Source of the DNA: Nitrospinaceae bacterium | Lineage (GTDB): Bacteria; Nitrospinota; Nitrospinia; Nitrospinales; Nitrospinaceae | Direction: 5' to 3' | Assembly: GCA_028278405.1 (NCBI GenBank) | Contig: JANQEK010000036.1 | Coordinates: 35,485-99,484, forward strand | DNA length: 64,000 bases | Part shown: piece by piece, positions 54,763 through 63,933 of the stretch | How positions within the stretch are numbered: the stretch's first letter is position 1 | Layout: every line of letters begins with the position of its first letter | Notes under the pieces: model-generated | Database searches by the model: none | The model's input: only the letters and a program-made list of their open reading frames with translations | Told to the model about the DNA's origin: nothing | Position numbers and translations under genes: made by a program

Positions 54763-55108
54763 GCTGTTTTTTAAGATAGGTGAAGTGGCTGAAATCGCTG
54801 GGGTGGAGCAACACGTACTCCGTTATTGGGAGGAGGAGTTTGAGGTTCTCAAACCCAATAAGAATCGCTCCGGTCAGCGTTTGTACCAAAAGAAAGATAT
54901 CGACCAGGTTCTGGAAATCAAGCAATTGCTATACGCGGATAAGTTTACCATCGCCGGGGCCAAAAAAAGATTGAAGCAAAAAAAGCCTAATAACGAAGGT
55001 GCTCAACTGGATTTCGGTTTCGATCGGGAAGCGCTTGCGGATTGGAAAAAGAAAGCCACGCAGGATCTGAAATCGATTTTGAATATCCTGGACCAAAATT
55101 CCAAATAA
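54740..55108 (+). CDS. MerR-family transcriptional regulator
   Basis: A 122-residue regulator: an N-terminal winged HTH ([23 protein letters not shown], then [16 protein letters not shown]), and a short coiled tail without ligand-binding cysteines. It belongs to the small MerR proteins often found directly after ihfA; here it overlaps the IHF-like gene by 23 bases. Its targets are unknown. Confidence 0.88.
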   Translation: MKQPIPNKLFFKIGEVAEIAGVEQHVLRYWEEEFEVLKPNKNRSGQRLYQKKDIDQVLEIKQLLYADKFTIAGAKKRLKQKKPNNEGAQLDFGFDREALADWKKKATQDLKSILNILDQNSK

Positions 55109-55120
55109 CCTCTTTAAGGA

Positions 55121-57211
55121 ATGAAGTCCTCCCTGCCTCAGGCTTTGGGATGCCTGCTTGTTATCCTGATATTGGAATGCAGCATGGCGTCCTCGCTCCT
55201 GTGGTCTCAGGTTTCACAGGATGACCCTGTCGAGGTTTTGGAACCGATTGAGGTCACTGCGACCCGTTCTCCCAGGTTTGTTCAAAATATCCCGAACGCG
55301 GTTACCCGTATTGAAAAAGGGGACATCCAGACAGGTCAACCTACGTTGACGTTGGACGAGTCTCTATCCATCCTCCCCGGACTGTTTTTTCAAAACCCAT
55401 ATAATTTTGCGCAGGATTTGCGAATATCGATTCGCGGCTTCGGGACCCGCTCGCCTTTCGGTGTTCGCGGTATCAAAATTCTGGTGGACGATATTCCTCA
55501 AACCCTGCCGGACGGTATCAGCCAACTGGATACCATTGACCCCGGAATCATCGATCATATAGAAATTCTTCGCGGTCCTTCCGCTTCGCTTTATGGGAAC
55601 GCCTCCGGAGGGGTTGTTTCTATCATGACCGAAAGCGGACCCAACACTCCCTTCGAAATAGAATCGAAAGTTGTGACCGGATCTTTTGGTTTGCTGAAAA
55701 CCCAGCTCAAGCTGGGGGGTCGTACTTCGGTTTCAGATTATCGGGTATTTGGATCGCGTCTGGAGTTGAACGGTTACCGGGAGCACAACGTTACAGAAAA
55801 TTTGTTGTTTCAAACCAAAATCAATTGGAAGGCTAAATCAGGTTCCGACACTCAACTGACCGTTCAAAAGTTTCATTCTCCCCGGGCCGATGATCCGGGG
55901 GGGTTAACGGCATTCCAGGCGGCGGTCAATCCTCGCCAGGCGCACCCCAGAAATGTACTGTTCGATGCAGGCGAGGAGGTGGATCAGGAAATGCTGGGAT
56001 GGCGTTGGCGGAAACCCGTGGGAGCACAACAGGATCTTACATTTACCGCTCATTTGATTCATCGGGATTTTTCCAATCGCTTGCCGTTTGTCTCCGGGGG
56101 GCAGGTAGAGTTTGAGCGATGGGCTCCGGGTGGAGCGTTGAAATATATCAACAATCACTCTCTATTATCCAGATCCAACCGGTGGATTACCGGGGTCGAG
56201 TTTCTTTACCAGAACGACGACCGGCAACGTTTCGACAACAATTCAGGAGTCCGCGGAGTGGAGACTCTGAATCAACAGGAAACGGTGGACAGTCTGGGTG
56301 TGTATGTCCGAGACGAAATGGTGTTATCCGATTACTGGGAACTGGTCGCCGGGGCGAGGTATGACCGGATTCACTACCGGGTGGACGATGCATTTTTTGT
56401 TGACGGGGACCAATCCGGTGATCAAACTCTGAATCAGGGCAGTGGCACTTTGGGAGCCCTGTACCATTTAGCTCCCAAGCATCGAATCTATTTGAACGGC
56501 TCCACAGTTTTTGAAACTCCGACCACCACCGAATTGATCAACAATCCCTCCGGGACGGGAGGATTCAATCCGAACCTGAAGGCTCAAATCTCCTACAGCC
56601 TTGAATTGGGATTAAAGGGCAATCCCGGTGTCGAGTATGAATTAGCTCTTTTTTATATTCGCACCCGGGATGAGATCACTCCTTTTGAGCTTGCGGCATT
56701 TCCAGGACGGACGTTTTTTCGAAATTCCGGTACTTCTGAGCGTAAGGGAGTGGAAGCCTGGCTGCGGTGGAGACTTCACAAAAACTGGAAAGGAGCGGTT
56801 TCTTACACATACTCTGACTTTGAGTTTAAAGAATTCATAGTAGGAGGGATTAATTTCGATGGAAACCGGATTCCCGGAGTGCCGGTCCACCGCGTCGCAG
56901 GACAACTCGAATATAGACACCTCCAGGGATGGTTTGGAAGTTTGCAGGCCGAACATGTCGGACAATTTTATGTGAACAACGAAAATACCGCTGAAAACTC
57001 TGCTTATACTAATGTTCGACTGAAACTGGGGATGGAGAAACAGTGGGGTCCGGTTCGAAGTTCACTGTTTCTGGGAATAAACAACCTGTTGGACGAAAAT
57101 TACAATGCCAATACCCGTATCAATGCTGCTGGAGGGAGGTATTTTGAGCCGGCTCCACCTCTCAACTGGTTTGCGGGAATTAACCTCAGTTGGAGCCCTT
57201 CTTTCCAGTGA
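55121..57211 (+). CDS. TonB-dependent outer-membrane receptor
   Basis: A 696-residue protein with a signal peptide, a TonB-box region (about VLEPIEVTATR, residues 40-50), a plug domain with LRISIRGFGTRSPFGVRGIK, IEILRGPSASLYGNASGGVV, and a beta-barrel ending in phenylalanine-containing SWSPSFQ (the terminal residue is Gln rather than the usual Phe). Such receptors import iron chelates or vitamins with TonB energy. Sequence is closest to FecA/siderophore-type receptors but the ligand cannot be read. It starts after the MerR gene by 12 bases, probably same transcript. Confidence 0.9.
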   Translation: MKSSLPQALGCLLVILILECSMASSLLWSQVSQDDPVEVLEPIEVTATRSPRFVQNIPNAVTRIEKGDIQTGQPTLTLDESLSILPGLFFQNPYNFAQDLRISIRGFGTRSPFGVRGIKILVDDIPQTLPDGISQLDTIDPGIIDHIEILRGPSASLYGNASGGVVSIMTESGPNTPFEIESKVVTGSFGLLKTQLKLGGRTSVSDYRVFGSRLELNGYREHNVTENLLFQTKINWKAKSGSDTQLTVQKFHSPRADDPGGLTAFQAAVNPRQAHPRNVLFDAGEEVDQEMLGWRWRKPVGAQQDLTFTAHLIHRDFSNRLPFVSGGQVEFERWAPGGALKYINNHSLLSRSNRWITGVEFLYQNDDRQRFDNNSGVRGVETLNQQETVDSLGVYVRDEMVLSDYWELVAGARYDRIHYRVDDAFFVDGDQSGDQTLNQGSGTLGALYHLAPKHRIYLNGSTVFETPTTTELINNPSGTGGFNPNLKAQISYSLELGLKGNPGVEYELALFYIRTRDEITPFELAAFPGRTFFRNSGTSERKGVEAWLRWRLHKNWKGAVSYTYSDFEFKEFIVGGINFDGNRIPGVPVHRVAGQLEYRHLQGWFGSLQAEHVGQFYVNNENTAENSAYTNVRLKLGMEKQWGPVRSSLFLGINNLLDENYNANTRINAAGGRYFEPAPPLNWFAGINLSWSPSFQ

Positions 57212-57295
57212 AAAGCTCCATTTTATTTTGTTTGTGAATCCTCCCCCGAATTTGCTACTTTGGGAGAAGGCGATATTTCTGAAAGGGACTCCTTG

Positions 57296-58927
57296 ATGAA
57301 GAGCAAGTATCTTAGCGTGATTTTGGTATTGATAATGGTCGGAATCGTTTTTCCAATGGGAGGCGATAGGGTTCGGGCCAGTCATATGGGAGCGGTAGGG
57401 GAGGAGCTTGAAAAGGGGAAGCGCCCCTTATTTGTTTATCCGGGAAATTACCGGGAGGAGGTCAGCCGTCTCAAGGACAAATTCAAGTCAGCCTTTGGTT
57501 ACGAATTGATGGATTTGGACGAAGGGTGGCGACCTGAAGAGATTGAGCGTTTCCATCATGCGTTTTCCCAGCTACCTGAAAATTTCTATCGTATTAAAGG
57601 CTTAAAAGGATTTTATCGCGCCGCTCAATTACAGGTCAAAAACAGTGAAACGAACGCACCGGTCGCCGGCACGTCAGGAATTCCTGCTGCCACGTTTCCC
57701 CGGTTTACCTCGATCTACAGACAGGCACACCAAAGCTATCAGGTCGTGCTGGCGGATGAACCCCTTCGTATTGAGTTTTACAATGCTTTGTTTTATGAAA
57801 GTGAAGAAGATTTCAACAACATCGTGCACCACGAAATGGGGCACGTGTTTGATCTGAGTCATGGGTTTTTATCCTTCCAAAGCGAGTGGCTGAAAATTTC
57901 CCATTTCCATATCCTCCACCTGCCGGCACTCGACGGAAAACTGGACAGTGATTTTTTATATACTCTGATCAGTGACCCCGGTGTTCTCAACTACGGTCCG
58001 GTTTCCTCGCGTCACTTGCCCACTTATTCCCGAGAGAACATGCAGGAAGATTTTGCCAACTCGGTTGCCGCGTATATTCATTATCCCTACTTTCAATACA
58101 CCCACCCAAAACGTTATCAGTTTTTAAAGAAACATGTTTTTGAAACCAAAGAGTATTTTGAAGGGAAAAGAGGGAATTATGATTCCTTTATGGAAAAGGA
58201 TTTCAAAGGAGCGCTCGCGAAACAGGATTGGCAGGAGGTGAATCGACTGGTGCGGGAACAAAGCCGGGTTTTGAATGCGTCTCTGGAGAATAAAATGGTG
58301 GAGATGTTGCGCCATGCGGCGGATCAAAAAATTTCAGTCGAGGCCGACTTGCAACTGGCCATCGCCAGTTGTTATTTGATCCATCCGAAGGCACTGGAAT
58401 TGAGAAAAAGTCTACTGGTTTCCCGCCGTATTCAATTAGCGAGAGTGTTGCGCGATTCCCGTTGCCGCCGCATGGGGGGCCGTGTGTTTGAAGGTGATCA
58501 AGTCAAATGGTCGTTGACCCATCTTCAATTTTACCGGGAGGAGGAGAGAGGAAAGATTCAGTTTCTGGATCCGGTGGCTTTGACAGCCTATGCCCGTGGA
58601 TTCACGACACGCTATCAGTGGAAACTTTCGGTGACCTCACCCCGATTAAAGATGTTCTCTCATGGAGAATTTGCCGGTTCCAAGGAACCCAATGGCGGGT
58701 CCAAAATTGATCTCGAAAGAACGGCTCAAGGCCGCTACGTTTTGCCTGAAAATAGAGAACTGATCCTTGAGGTGCGTGCGTTGAGGCATCATCCTCGAAA
58801 GTCCAAACCTCTGGAATCTCCGTGGACCCGGATTCGGTTTGTTGTGCAAAAAGGCTATGATTATTTGGGTCCCTCGCAGCCTTCATTCCGGATCATCTAT
58901 CCCGCTTCCTGGATGGGTGACAAATGA
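57296..58927 (+). CDS. Secreted putative zinc metallopeptidase (HExxH)
   Basis: I cannot name the family. The 543-residue protein begins with a signal peptide (MKSKYLSVILVLIMVGIVFP). A VHHEMGHVFDLSHG segment has the HExxH zinc motif (H179, E180, H183), and QEDFANSVAAYI further on resembles the third-ligand glutamate helix of anthrax-lethal-factor-like gluzincins. The C-terminal half is helical, then likely beta-rich. The AAGGGA before the ATG at 57296 supports this start; the frame is open 12 codons upstream. It lies about 85 bases after the TonB receptor. The peptidase activity is inferred from the motif only. Confidence 0.7.
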   Translation: MKSKYLSVILVLIMVGIVFPMGGDRVRASHMGAVGEELEKGKRPLFVYPGNYREEVSRLKDKFKSAFGYELMDLDEGWRPEEIERFHHAFSQLPENFYRIKGLKGFYRAAQLQVKNSETNAPVAGTSGIPAATFPRFTSIYRQAHQSYQVVLADEPLRIEFYNALFYESEEDFNNIVHHEMGHVFDLSHGFLSFQSEWLKISHFHILHLPALDGKLDSDFLYTLISDPGVLNYGPVSSRHLPTYSRENMQEDFANSVAAYIHYPYFQYTHPKRYQFLKKHVFETKEYFEGKRGNYDSFMEKDFKGALAKQDWQEVNRLVREQSRVLNASLENKMVEMLRHAADQKISVEADLQLAIASCYLIHPKALELRKSLLVSRRIQLARVLRDSRCRRMGGRVFEGDQVKWSLTHLQFYREEERGKIQFLDPVALTAYARGFTTRYQWKLSVTSPRLKMFSHGEFAGSKEPNGGSKIDLERTAQGRYVLPENRELILEVRALRHHPRKSKPLESPWTRIRFVVQKGYDYLGPSQPSFRIIYPASWMGDK

Positions 58928-58934
58928 TTGCGGA

Positions 58935-59354
58935 TTAGAGACTGCGGACCAGACGAACCGACATATTCAGGTTGGCATACTGGGAAGGCCAGACTTTCAT
59001 TCCGTCTTCGTATTGAATGACGAGCGCAGACGAATCTTTCGTGTCTTCCGTCCAGGTAACTCCGGCGCTTCCCGGCTCAAAAACAGGATCGAGGTAGATG
59101 TCGTCCCCGTATTTGTCCTGATTGGTTTTGTCCAGTTCGAACAGGCTGTAGGCCTCCTCCTCGTACGGAAAACGCCAGTCTTCCACTCCCCCGAACCTTT
59201 CCAGATTCACGATTTGCATGTATTCGTGGCCGGTAAACCAGTTCTTCCATTTTTTAGTGTCTTGAAAAGAGTCGGTTTTCTTCCACATCAAATTGGCTTT
59301 TGTATCGGTAATTGTTCCGTTACCGTTGTCGATAAAACGTGAGTTGTCGGTCAT
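58935..59354 (-). CDS. Lcl/DUF1566-domain protein
   Basis: A 139-residue protein containing one Lcl (DUF1566) domain: FIDNGNGTITDTKANLMWKK at the start, WRFPYEEEAYSLFELD in the middle (the family's W-R-x-P-x-x-x-E-L motif), and SVRLVRS at the end. The domain is known from surface or secreted bacterial proteins; this copy has no signal peptide visible. It ends convergently with the peptidase gene, eight bases away, and lies 27 bases after the ALDH gene on the same strand. Confidence 0.85.
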   Translation of the reverse strand: MTDNSRFIDNGNGTITDTKANLMWKKTDSFQDTKKWKNWFTGHEYMQIVNLERFGGVEDWRFPYEEEAYSLFELDKTNQDKYGDDIYLDPVFEPGSAGVTWTEDTKDSSALVIQYEDGMKVWPSQYANLNMSVRLVRSL

Positions 59355-59381
59355 GTTGGCGAGTCGCTTGTTTGAAGTTGA

Positions 59382-60812
59382 TTAATCCAGATAGTGATTC
59401 ATGACCAGAAGTTTGATTTCCGTCATTTCCTCGATACTGTATTTAAGCCCCTCCCGGCCGAACCCGGAATCTTTGACTCCGCCGTAAGGCATGTTGTCGA
59501 CACGGAAGGTGGGCACATCGTTGAGTACCACGCCGCCCACTTCCAGTTGATTGAACGCGCGCATGGCTTTGTCCAGCTGGTTGGTAAACACTCCTGCTTG
59601 CAGCCCGAAATCGGAGTGGTTGATGGTTTCAATCGCCTGGTAAAAATCGCTGTAAGGCTCGACAATCAATACCGGTCCAAAGGCTTCCTCGCAGACGATC
59701 TTTTTGTCAGATCCGACCTGAGTCAAAACCGTTGGTTCAAAAAAGGAGCCGTTCCGCTTGCCACCGGTGATCCGCTGTGCCCCATCATCCATAGCTTCTT
59801 GAATCCAGGATTCGATGCGTTCAGCATTTCCGGTATCGATCATTGGACCGAATGTCACCGTTTCATCCAATGGATCGCCCGATTTTAATTGGCTCACCTC
59901 TTGTTTCAAACGGTCCATAAAAGCGTCGAAACAGGATTCGTGAACGTAGGTCCGTTGTACCGAGATGCACACTTGACCGGAATAAGCGAATGCCCCAAAG
60001 CACACTTTTTTCGCAGCGAAGTCGAGATCGGCATCCGGTTCGACAATTACTCCGGCGTTACCGCCCAATTCCAGGGTGACTTTCTTTTTGCCGGCCCGGC
60101 GCTTGATATCCCAGCCGATGGGAGGGCTTCCGGTAAATGTGACCATTTTCAGCCGTTCATCCTCCACCAGGGCCGTTGCATCCGAACTTTTACAGGGCAG
60201 AACGCTGAAGCTCCCGCTCACCGCGTCTGTGTCAGAGATGACTTTGGCCAGCAGAAGGGCGGTCAGTGGAGTGGAAGAAGCGGGCTTGAGAACGATCGGG
60301 TTGCCGCAGGCCATCGCCGGTGCGACCTTGTGAGACACCAGGTTCAATGGAAAGTTGAAGGGGGAAATTCCGGAAACAGGGCCGATAGGAAACCGGCGAA
60401 CGAGACCGGTTTTGCCCTTTGCGGGCTCCGTGATATCCAGGGGGAGGACCTCCCCATGTATTCTTGAGGCTTCTTCCGCCGCGATGCTGAATGTAGAAAT
60501 CGAACGGGCGACTTCTCCCCGGGAATAGAGAAGGGGCTTGCCGGATTCCTTGGAGATGGTTTCAGCAAACTCTTCTTTTCTGGCTTCGATGCCTTGAGCA
60601 ATCTGGGAACAGATGCGGCTTCTCATATAGGTGGGCAGGGCGCGGGTTTTGCCGAAAGCTTTCACCGCGAGTTCTATGGCTCCATCGATTTCTTCGGTTC
60701 CAGCCAGGCTGACTTCCGCGAATACTTCCTGGCTGTAAGGATTCACAACGGGAAGGGTACGAGTCGTTTCCCGCCATTCGCTGCCAATCAAAAAAGGATG
60801 CTTATGAGTCAT
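59382..60812 (-). CDS. NAD(P)-dependent aldehyde dehydrogenase
   Basis: A 476-residue cytoplasmic dehydrogenase. The cofactor and active-site features are present: FTGSPPIGWDIKRRAGKKK, catalytic Glu in TLELGGNAGVIV, and catalytic Cys in YSGQVCISVQRTYVH. The sequence is of the lactaldehyde/semialdehyde-type group (NAD or NADP). No pathway partner is nearby, so the substrate is unknown. It is followed by the Lcl gene on the same strand and preceded by the NtrY-type kinase, 132 bases upstream. Confidence 0.93.
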   Translation of the reverse strand: MTHKHPFLIGSEWRETTRTLPVVNPYSQEVFAEVSLAGTEEIDGAIELAVKAFGKTRALPTYMRSRICSQIAQGIEARKEEFAETISKESGKPLLYSRGEVARSISTFSIAAEEASRIHGEVLPLDITEPAKGKTGLVRRFPIGPVSGISPFNFPLNLVSHKVAPAMACGNPIVLKPASSTPLTALLLAKVISDTDAVSGSFSVLPCKSSDATALVEDERLKMVTFTGSPPIGWDIKRRAGKKKVTLELGGNAGVIVEPDADLDFAAKKVCFGAFAYSGQVCISVQRTYVHESCFDAFMDRLKQEVSQLKSGDPLDETVTFGPMIDTGNAERIESWIQEAMDDGAQRITGGKRNGSFFEPTVLTQVGSDKKIVCEEAFGPVLIVEPYSDFYQAIETINHSDFGLQAGVFTNQLDKAMRAFNQLEVGGVVLNDVPTFRVDNMPYGGVKDSGFGREGLKYSIEEMTEIKLLVMNHYLD

Positions 60813-60944
60813 GGTTGTTCACACCGCAGAAATTTCCCGTAGAGGGATTCTTTATAGAGTTCTCGGTTTCAGACGAGAACCCATTATACGGATTTTGGCT
60901 AAGGTTGATAAGAGGGGAGGAGGAAAATATTCCAGAAATGGGAA

Positions 60945-63212
60945 TCAGCCGCTGGAACTGCTCAAAGTCTCCGGTTTTTTGGAGGGTCCGACATGGGTGG
61001 TGGACGTGGGGTCCGGGAACTCCAGGGTGAAAATAGTTCCCTTGGGTTCATTGGACCGAACCTGGATGATTCCATTGTGATCCGTTATGATACGCGTCAC
61101 AATGGCCAGACCCAGTCCGGTGCCCCGCTTTTTGGTCGTGAAATGCGGGAGAAACAGTTTGTCCCGGTCGGGCGGATTGATACCCATGCCGTTATCCGAG
61201 AAGTCGATTTTGACCCGTCGGGTTTGGTGATCCCAGTGAGTGGAGATTTCGATCAGGCCTTCCTGGTCATCCAGGGCGTCCAGCGCGTTGTCAAACAGGT
61301 TGATGAATACCCGCCGTATCTGTTCAGGGTCGATATACAGGAGGTTGACGTTGGGGTCCAGGTATTTGTTGATGGTTACACCCTTCTCATGGTTGATGTA
61401 CAGCCGGGTCACATCATCGATGATGGTGTGCACGGAATACAGTTTGGGATGAGGGGTGGGCATCCGCGAAAACCGGAGAAACTCGTTCAGCAGGTCTTTC
61501 ATGCCTTCCACTTCCTGAGTGATGATCCGAATGCTTTCATCGAATACCTTGGCGAAGGACTTCTTGTCTTCGTAGTATTTTTTTCGCAGGCGTTGCGTGT
61601 TGAGTTGAATCGGTGTCAGGGGGTTTTTGATTTCATGGGCGATTCCCTGTGCCACTTCCTGCCAGGCGGAAATTTTCTGGGCCTTGATGAGCTGGGTGAT
61701 ATCTTCAAACACCAGCAGCAGGCCTAGGTATCTCTTTCGGTCATCACGCATGAACTTGATATTGGCCAGCAGCGTCAGGTTGTTCTCGCCCACAGTCAAT
61801 TCCACCTGTTCTTCATAATTTTCCTTGTGGTCTTCGTTCATTTTCTTGATCATATTGCGGATAGGCTCATGGAACGAAGGATCGAATGCGTCTTTGTAAT
61901 TGAGTCCGATGATTTCTTTGTTTTCAGCATCGAGCAGGCGTTTGGCACCTTTATTGAGGGTGGTGACACGACCTTTTTTGTCAATAGAAATAACGCCGGC
62001 GCCGATGTTCTCCAATATGGTTTCGGTGTATAAACGCCGTTCATCCAATTCAATGTTGGTGATTTGAAGATTCTCGTGGGCCTCTTCGAGAGTTTTACGG
62101 CTGGTTTTCAGCTGTTCCGTCATGGTGTTGAAGGAATTGACCAGCAGTCCGATTTCATCTCCTGTATCCAGGTTGACTTTAACGTTGAGGTCGCCCTCTG
62201 CAACGCGCCGGGTTCCGGCAGCCAACTGTTGAATGGGAATAGTGATTCCCCGAGCCATATAAAAACCGAGCCAGATGGCTGAGAACAGGATCAAAAGTGT
62301 CATCAAGATAAAGGTGGTGTAGTAGTTGGCGCTGACCGGAAGCTTCAGGAAGCTCTGTTTTTTGTAATCTTCAAACGTATTGCGGATGCCTTCGATCTTG
62401 ATCATGGTGCTTTTGGGGATTTTCGACAAAGTCAAAATATATCCCCATATGGAGGGTTTACCCTCCACATTTTGTTTGAGTGGGAGGAGTACCACCAGGT
62501 AATTGCCTTTGGTGTAGGATCGCATTTCGGCAGTGCCTTCGGTCTCCATGCTTTCACGTATCAGGTCTGCGTAATCCAGGTTCGTGTAGTTCTGAGGCAT
62601 CGACTTATTGGCATAAGATACAACCACTTGTCCCTGTTGATCGTAAACGATGACACCTCCCAACTCGTATTCCTCGGTTTTCGTTTCCACCAGTCGTTGC
62701 AGGGTGTTGCGTTTGTCCTGGAGATATAGTTGGTTTTTGGTGATCAGCATCTCAAGTTTTCGGGCATGAAACTGGCTTTTGCGCTCGACATGCGAGTAGT
62801 ACTCACGCGCCACCTCCATGGATTGCTGCAGGGAACGTTCGACCTGGATACTGAACCAGTTCCCGATACTGTAGCTGAACAATTTGCTGGCAACAAAAAA
62901 CAGCAAGGTTGCGGGGACCAGAGCCAGAATAAAAAAGGCGAAGATGAGTTTCGTTTGAAATCTTGCGCCGATGATTTTGCTTTTCCGTTCGTTGTGTAAC
63001 TTGACCAGGTTACGTGTGATCATCACGATCAGTAGAACGAGCAGAATGATGATTACGTTGAACAGGAAAATAATATTGATGTTGTCTGCAATGCTGGCTT
63101 TTTGCTGCTTGAGAAAAAAGACTTCCAGAACGGTCAGTCCAATCAGACTGACGATCAGCCAGGCAATATTACGACGGGCTCGCTTTTTCTTTAAGAGGAT
63201 TTGCTCTTCGGA
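60945..63212 (-). CDS. ntrY: NtrY-type sensor histidine kinase, N-terminus cut by the foreign junction
   Basis: A membrane histidine kinase; its family usually pairs with the sigma-54 activator NtrX. Reading from the N-terminus it has three membrane helices, a periplasmic region, a fourth helix (TFILMTLLILFSAIWLGFYM), HAMP (MARGITIPIQQLA), PAS (LENIGAGVISIDKKGR), HisKA with catalytic His in GIAHEIKNPLTPIQLNTQR, and HATPase motifs NALDAL, DNGMGI and GTGLGLAIV. The last native-looking residues are SEEQILLKKKRARR at about 63212; beyond this the frame is the reverse of a GC-rich istB gene and is not native, so start and first residues are missing. The regulator ntrX is not in the window. Confidence 0.85.
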   Translation of the reverse strand, partial: SEEQILLKKKRARRNIAWLIVSLIGLTVLEVFFLKQQKASIADNINIIFLFNVIIILLVLLIVMITRNLVKLHNERKSKIIGARFQTKLIFAFFILALVPATLLFFVASKLFSYSIGNWFSIQVERSLQQSMEVAREYYSHVERKSQFHARKLEMLITKNQLYLQDKRNTLQRLVETKTEEYELGGVIVYDQQGQVVVSYANKSMPQNYTNLDYADLIRESMETEGTAEMRSYTKGNYLVVLLPLKQNVEGKPSIWGYILTLSKIPKSTMIKIEGIRNTFEDYKKQSFLKLPVSANYYTTFILMTLLILFSAIWLGFYMARGITIPIQQLAAGTRRVAEGDLNVKVNLDTGDEIGLLVNSFNTMTEQLKTSRKTLEEAHENLQITNIELDERRLYTETILENIGAGVISIDKKGRVTTLNKGAKRLLDAENKEIIGLNYKDAFDPSFHEPIRNMIKKMNEDHKENYEEQVELTVGENNLTLLANIKFMRDDRKRYLGLLLVFEDITQLIKAQKISAWQEVAQGIAHEIKNPLTPIQLNTQRLRKKYYEDKKSFAKVFDESIRIITQEVEGMKDLLNEFLRFSRMPTPHPKLYSVHTIIDDVTRLYINHEKGVTINKYLDPNVNLLYIDPEQIRRVFINLFDNALDALDDQEGLIEISTHWDHQTRRVKIDFSDNGMGINPPDRDKLFLPHFTTKKRGTGLGLAIVTRIITDHNGIIQVRSNEPKGTIFTLEFPDPTSTTHVGPSKKPETLSSSSG

Positions 63213-63225
63213 GAGCTGGACGTAC
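63205..63225. other. Sharp compositional junction (possible chimera)
   Basis: The NtrY-type coding sequence ends and the GC-rich istB fragment begins within about 20 bases. A row of the NtrY side (62941-63000) has 24 G/C of 60; a row of the istB side (63421-63480) has 44 of 60. No IS end, target-site duplication or promoter is visible at the switch. Confidence 0.8.
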
Positions 63226-63876
63226 TGGGAGTTCCTGGCCAAGGTCCTGGCTGAGGAACAAGCCTCGAGGGAACTCCACGGCGGAGAGAACCGGACCCGA
63301 GCGGCTCGGTTCCCCCAGATCAAGACCCTCGACGACTTCGACTTCGGCCATCAGCGCTCGGTGTCCCGCCAAGACATCGCCCACCTCGCCCAACTGGACT
63401 TCCTCCGCGAAGCCCACAACGTGATCTTCCTGGGCCCGCCCGGCACCGGCAAGACCCACCTCTCGGTCGCCCTCGGCGTCCAAGCCGCCCGGCGCGGCTA
63501 CCGAGTCGCTTTCGCCACCGCCACCGAATGGGTCCTCCGCCTCAGCGACGCAAGACGAGCGGGCCGACTCAGCGACGAGCTCGAACGGCTCGGCCGCATC
63601 CCCCTCCTCATCGTCGACGAGGTCGGTTACATCCCCTTCGACCCCGAAGCCGCCTCCCTGTTCTTCGCCCTCGTCTCATCACGGTATGAGCAGTCCTCGC
63701 TCATCGTCTCGTCCAACAAGACCTTCTCCGCCTGGGCCGAGATCTTCGGCGACGCCGTCGCCGTCGAAGCCATGGTCGACCGCCTCATCCACCACAGCCA
63801 CATTCATGTCCTCAAAGGCGACAGCTACCGCCTCCGCGGCAAACGAAACGAGATCATCACCACCGAGAGCAGCTAA
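63214..63876 (+). pseudogene. istB: istB fragment of an IS21-family element (5' truncated)
   Basis: IstB is the AAA+ helper ATPase of IS21-family transposition. The visible piece of about 220 residues matches it from residue ~40 on: WEFLAKVLAEEQASRE, the DFGHQRSVSR region, Walker A FLGPPGTGKTHLSVALG, Walker B LLIVDEVGYIPF, and SNKTFSAWAEIFGD, ending in NEIITTESS before a TAA. The N-terminal ~40 residues are missing and no istA is present upstream, so it is a fragment. Codons end mostly in C or G, unlike the neighbours, and the sequence looks actinobacterial. It runs opposite to ntrY. Confidence 0.85.
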
Positions 63877-63878
63877 CC

Positions 63879-63931
63879 ACCGCGCAGTTTTCAACCGGCG
63901 GAAACCGCGCAGATTTCAACCGGCGTTGACA
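63879..63931 (+). mobile_element. Right end of an IS21-family element with two direct repeats
   Basis: Two 22-bp copies of accgcgcag(t/a)ttTCAACCGGCG (63879-63900 and 63904-63925), one mismatch apart with a 25-base period, are followed by TTGACA ending at 63931. Read from the other strand this is TGTCAACGCCGGTTGAAA, typical of IS21-family ends, which carry several repeated transposase sites and finish in CA. Confidence 0.7.
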
Positions 63932-63933
63932 CA

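Noticed and set aside
54740..55121. tRNA gene after the IHF-MerR pair, a common position
   Set aside because: The MerR gene is followed by the TonB receptor after 12 bases, leaving no room, and no cloverleaf is visible.
63214..63931. Simple IS21 insertion into ntrY
   Set aside because: There is no left end, no istA and no target duplication at the junction, and GC-rich DNA continues past the right end.
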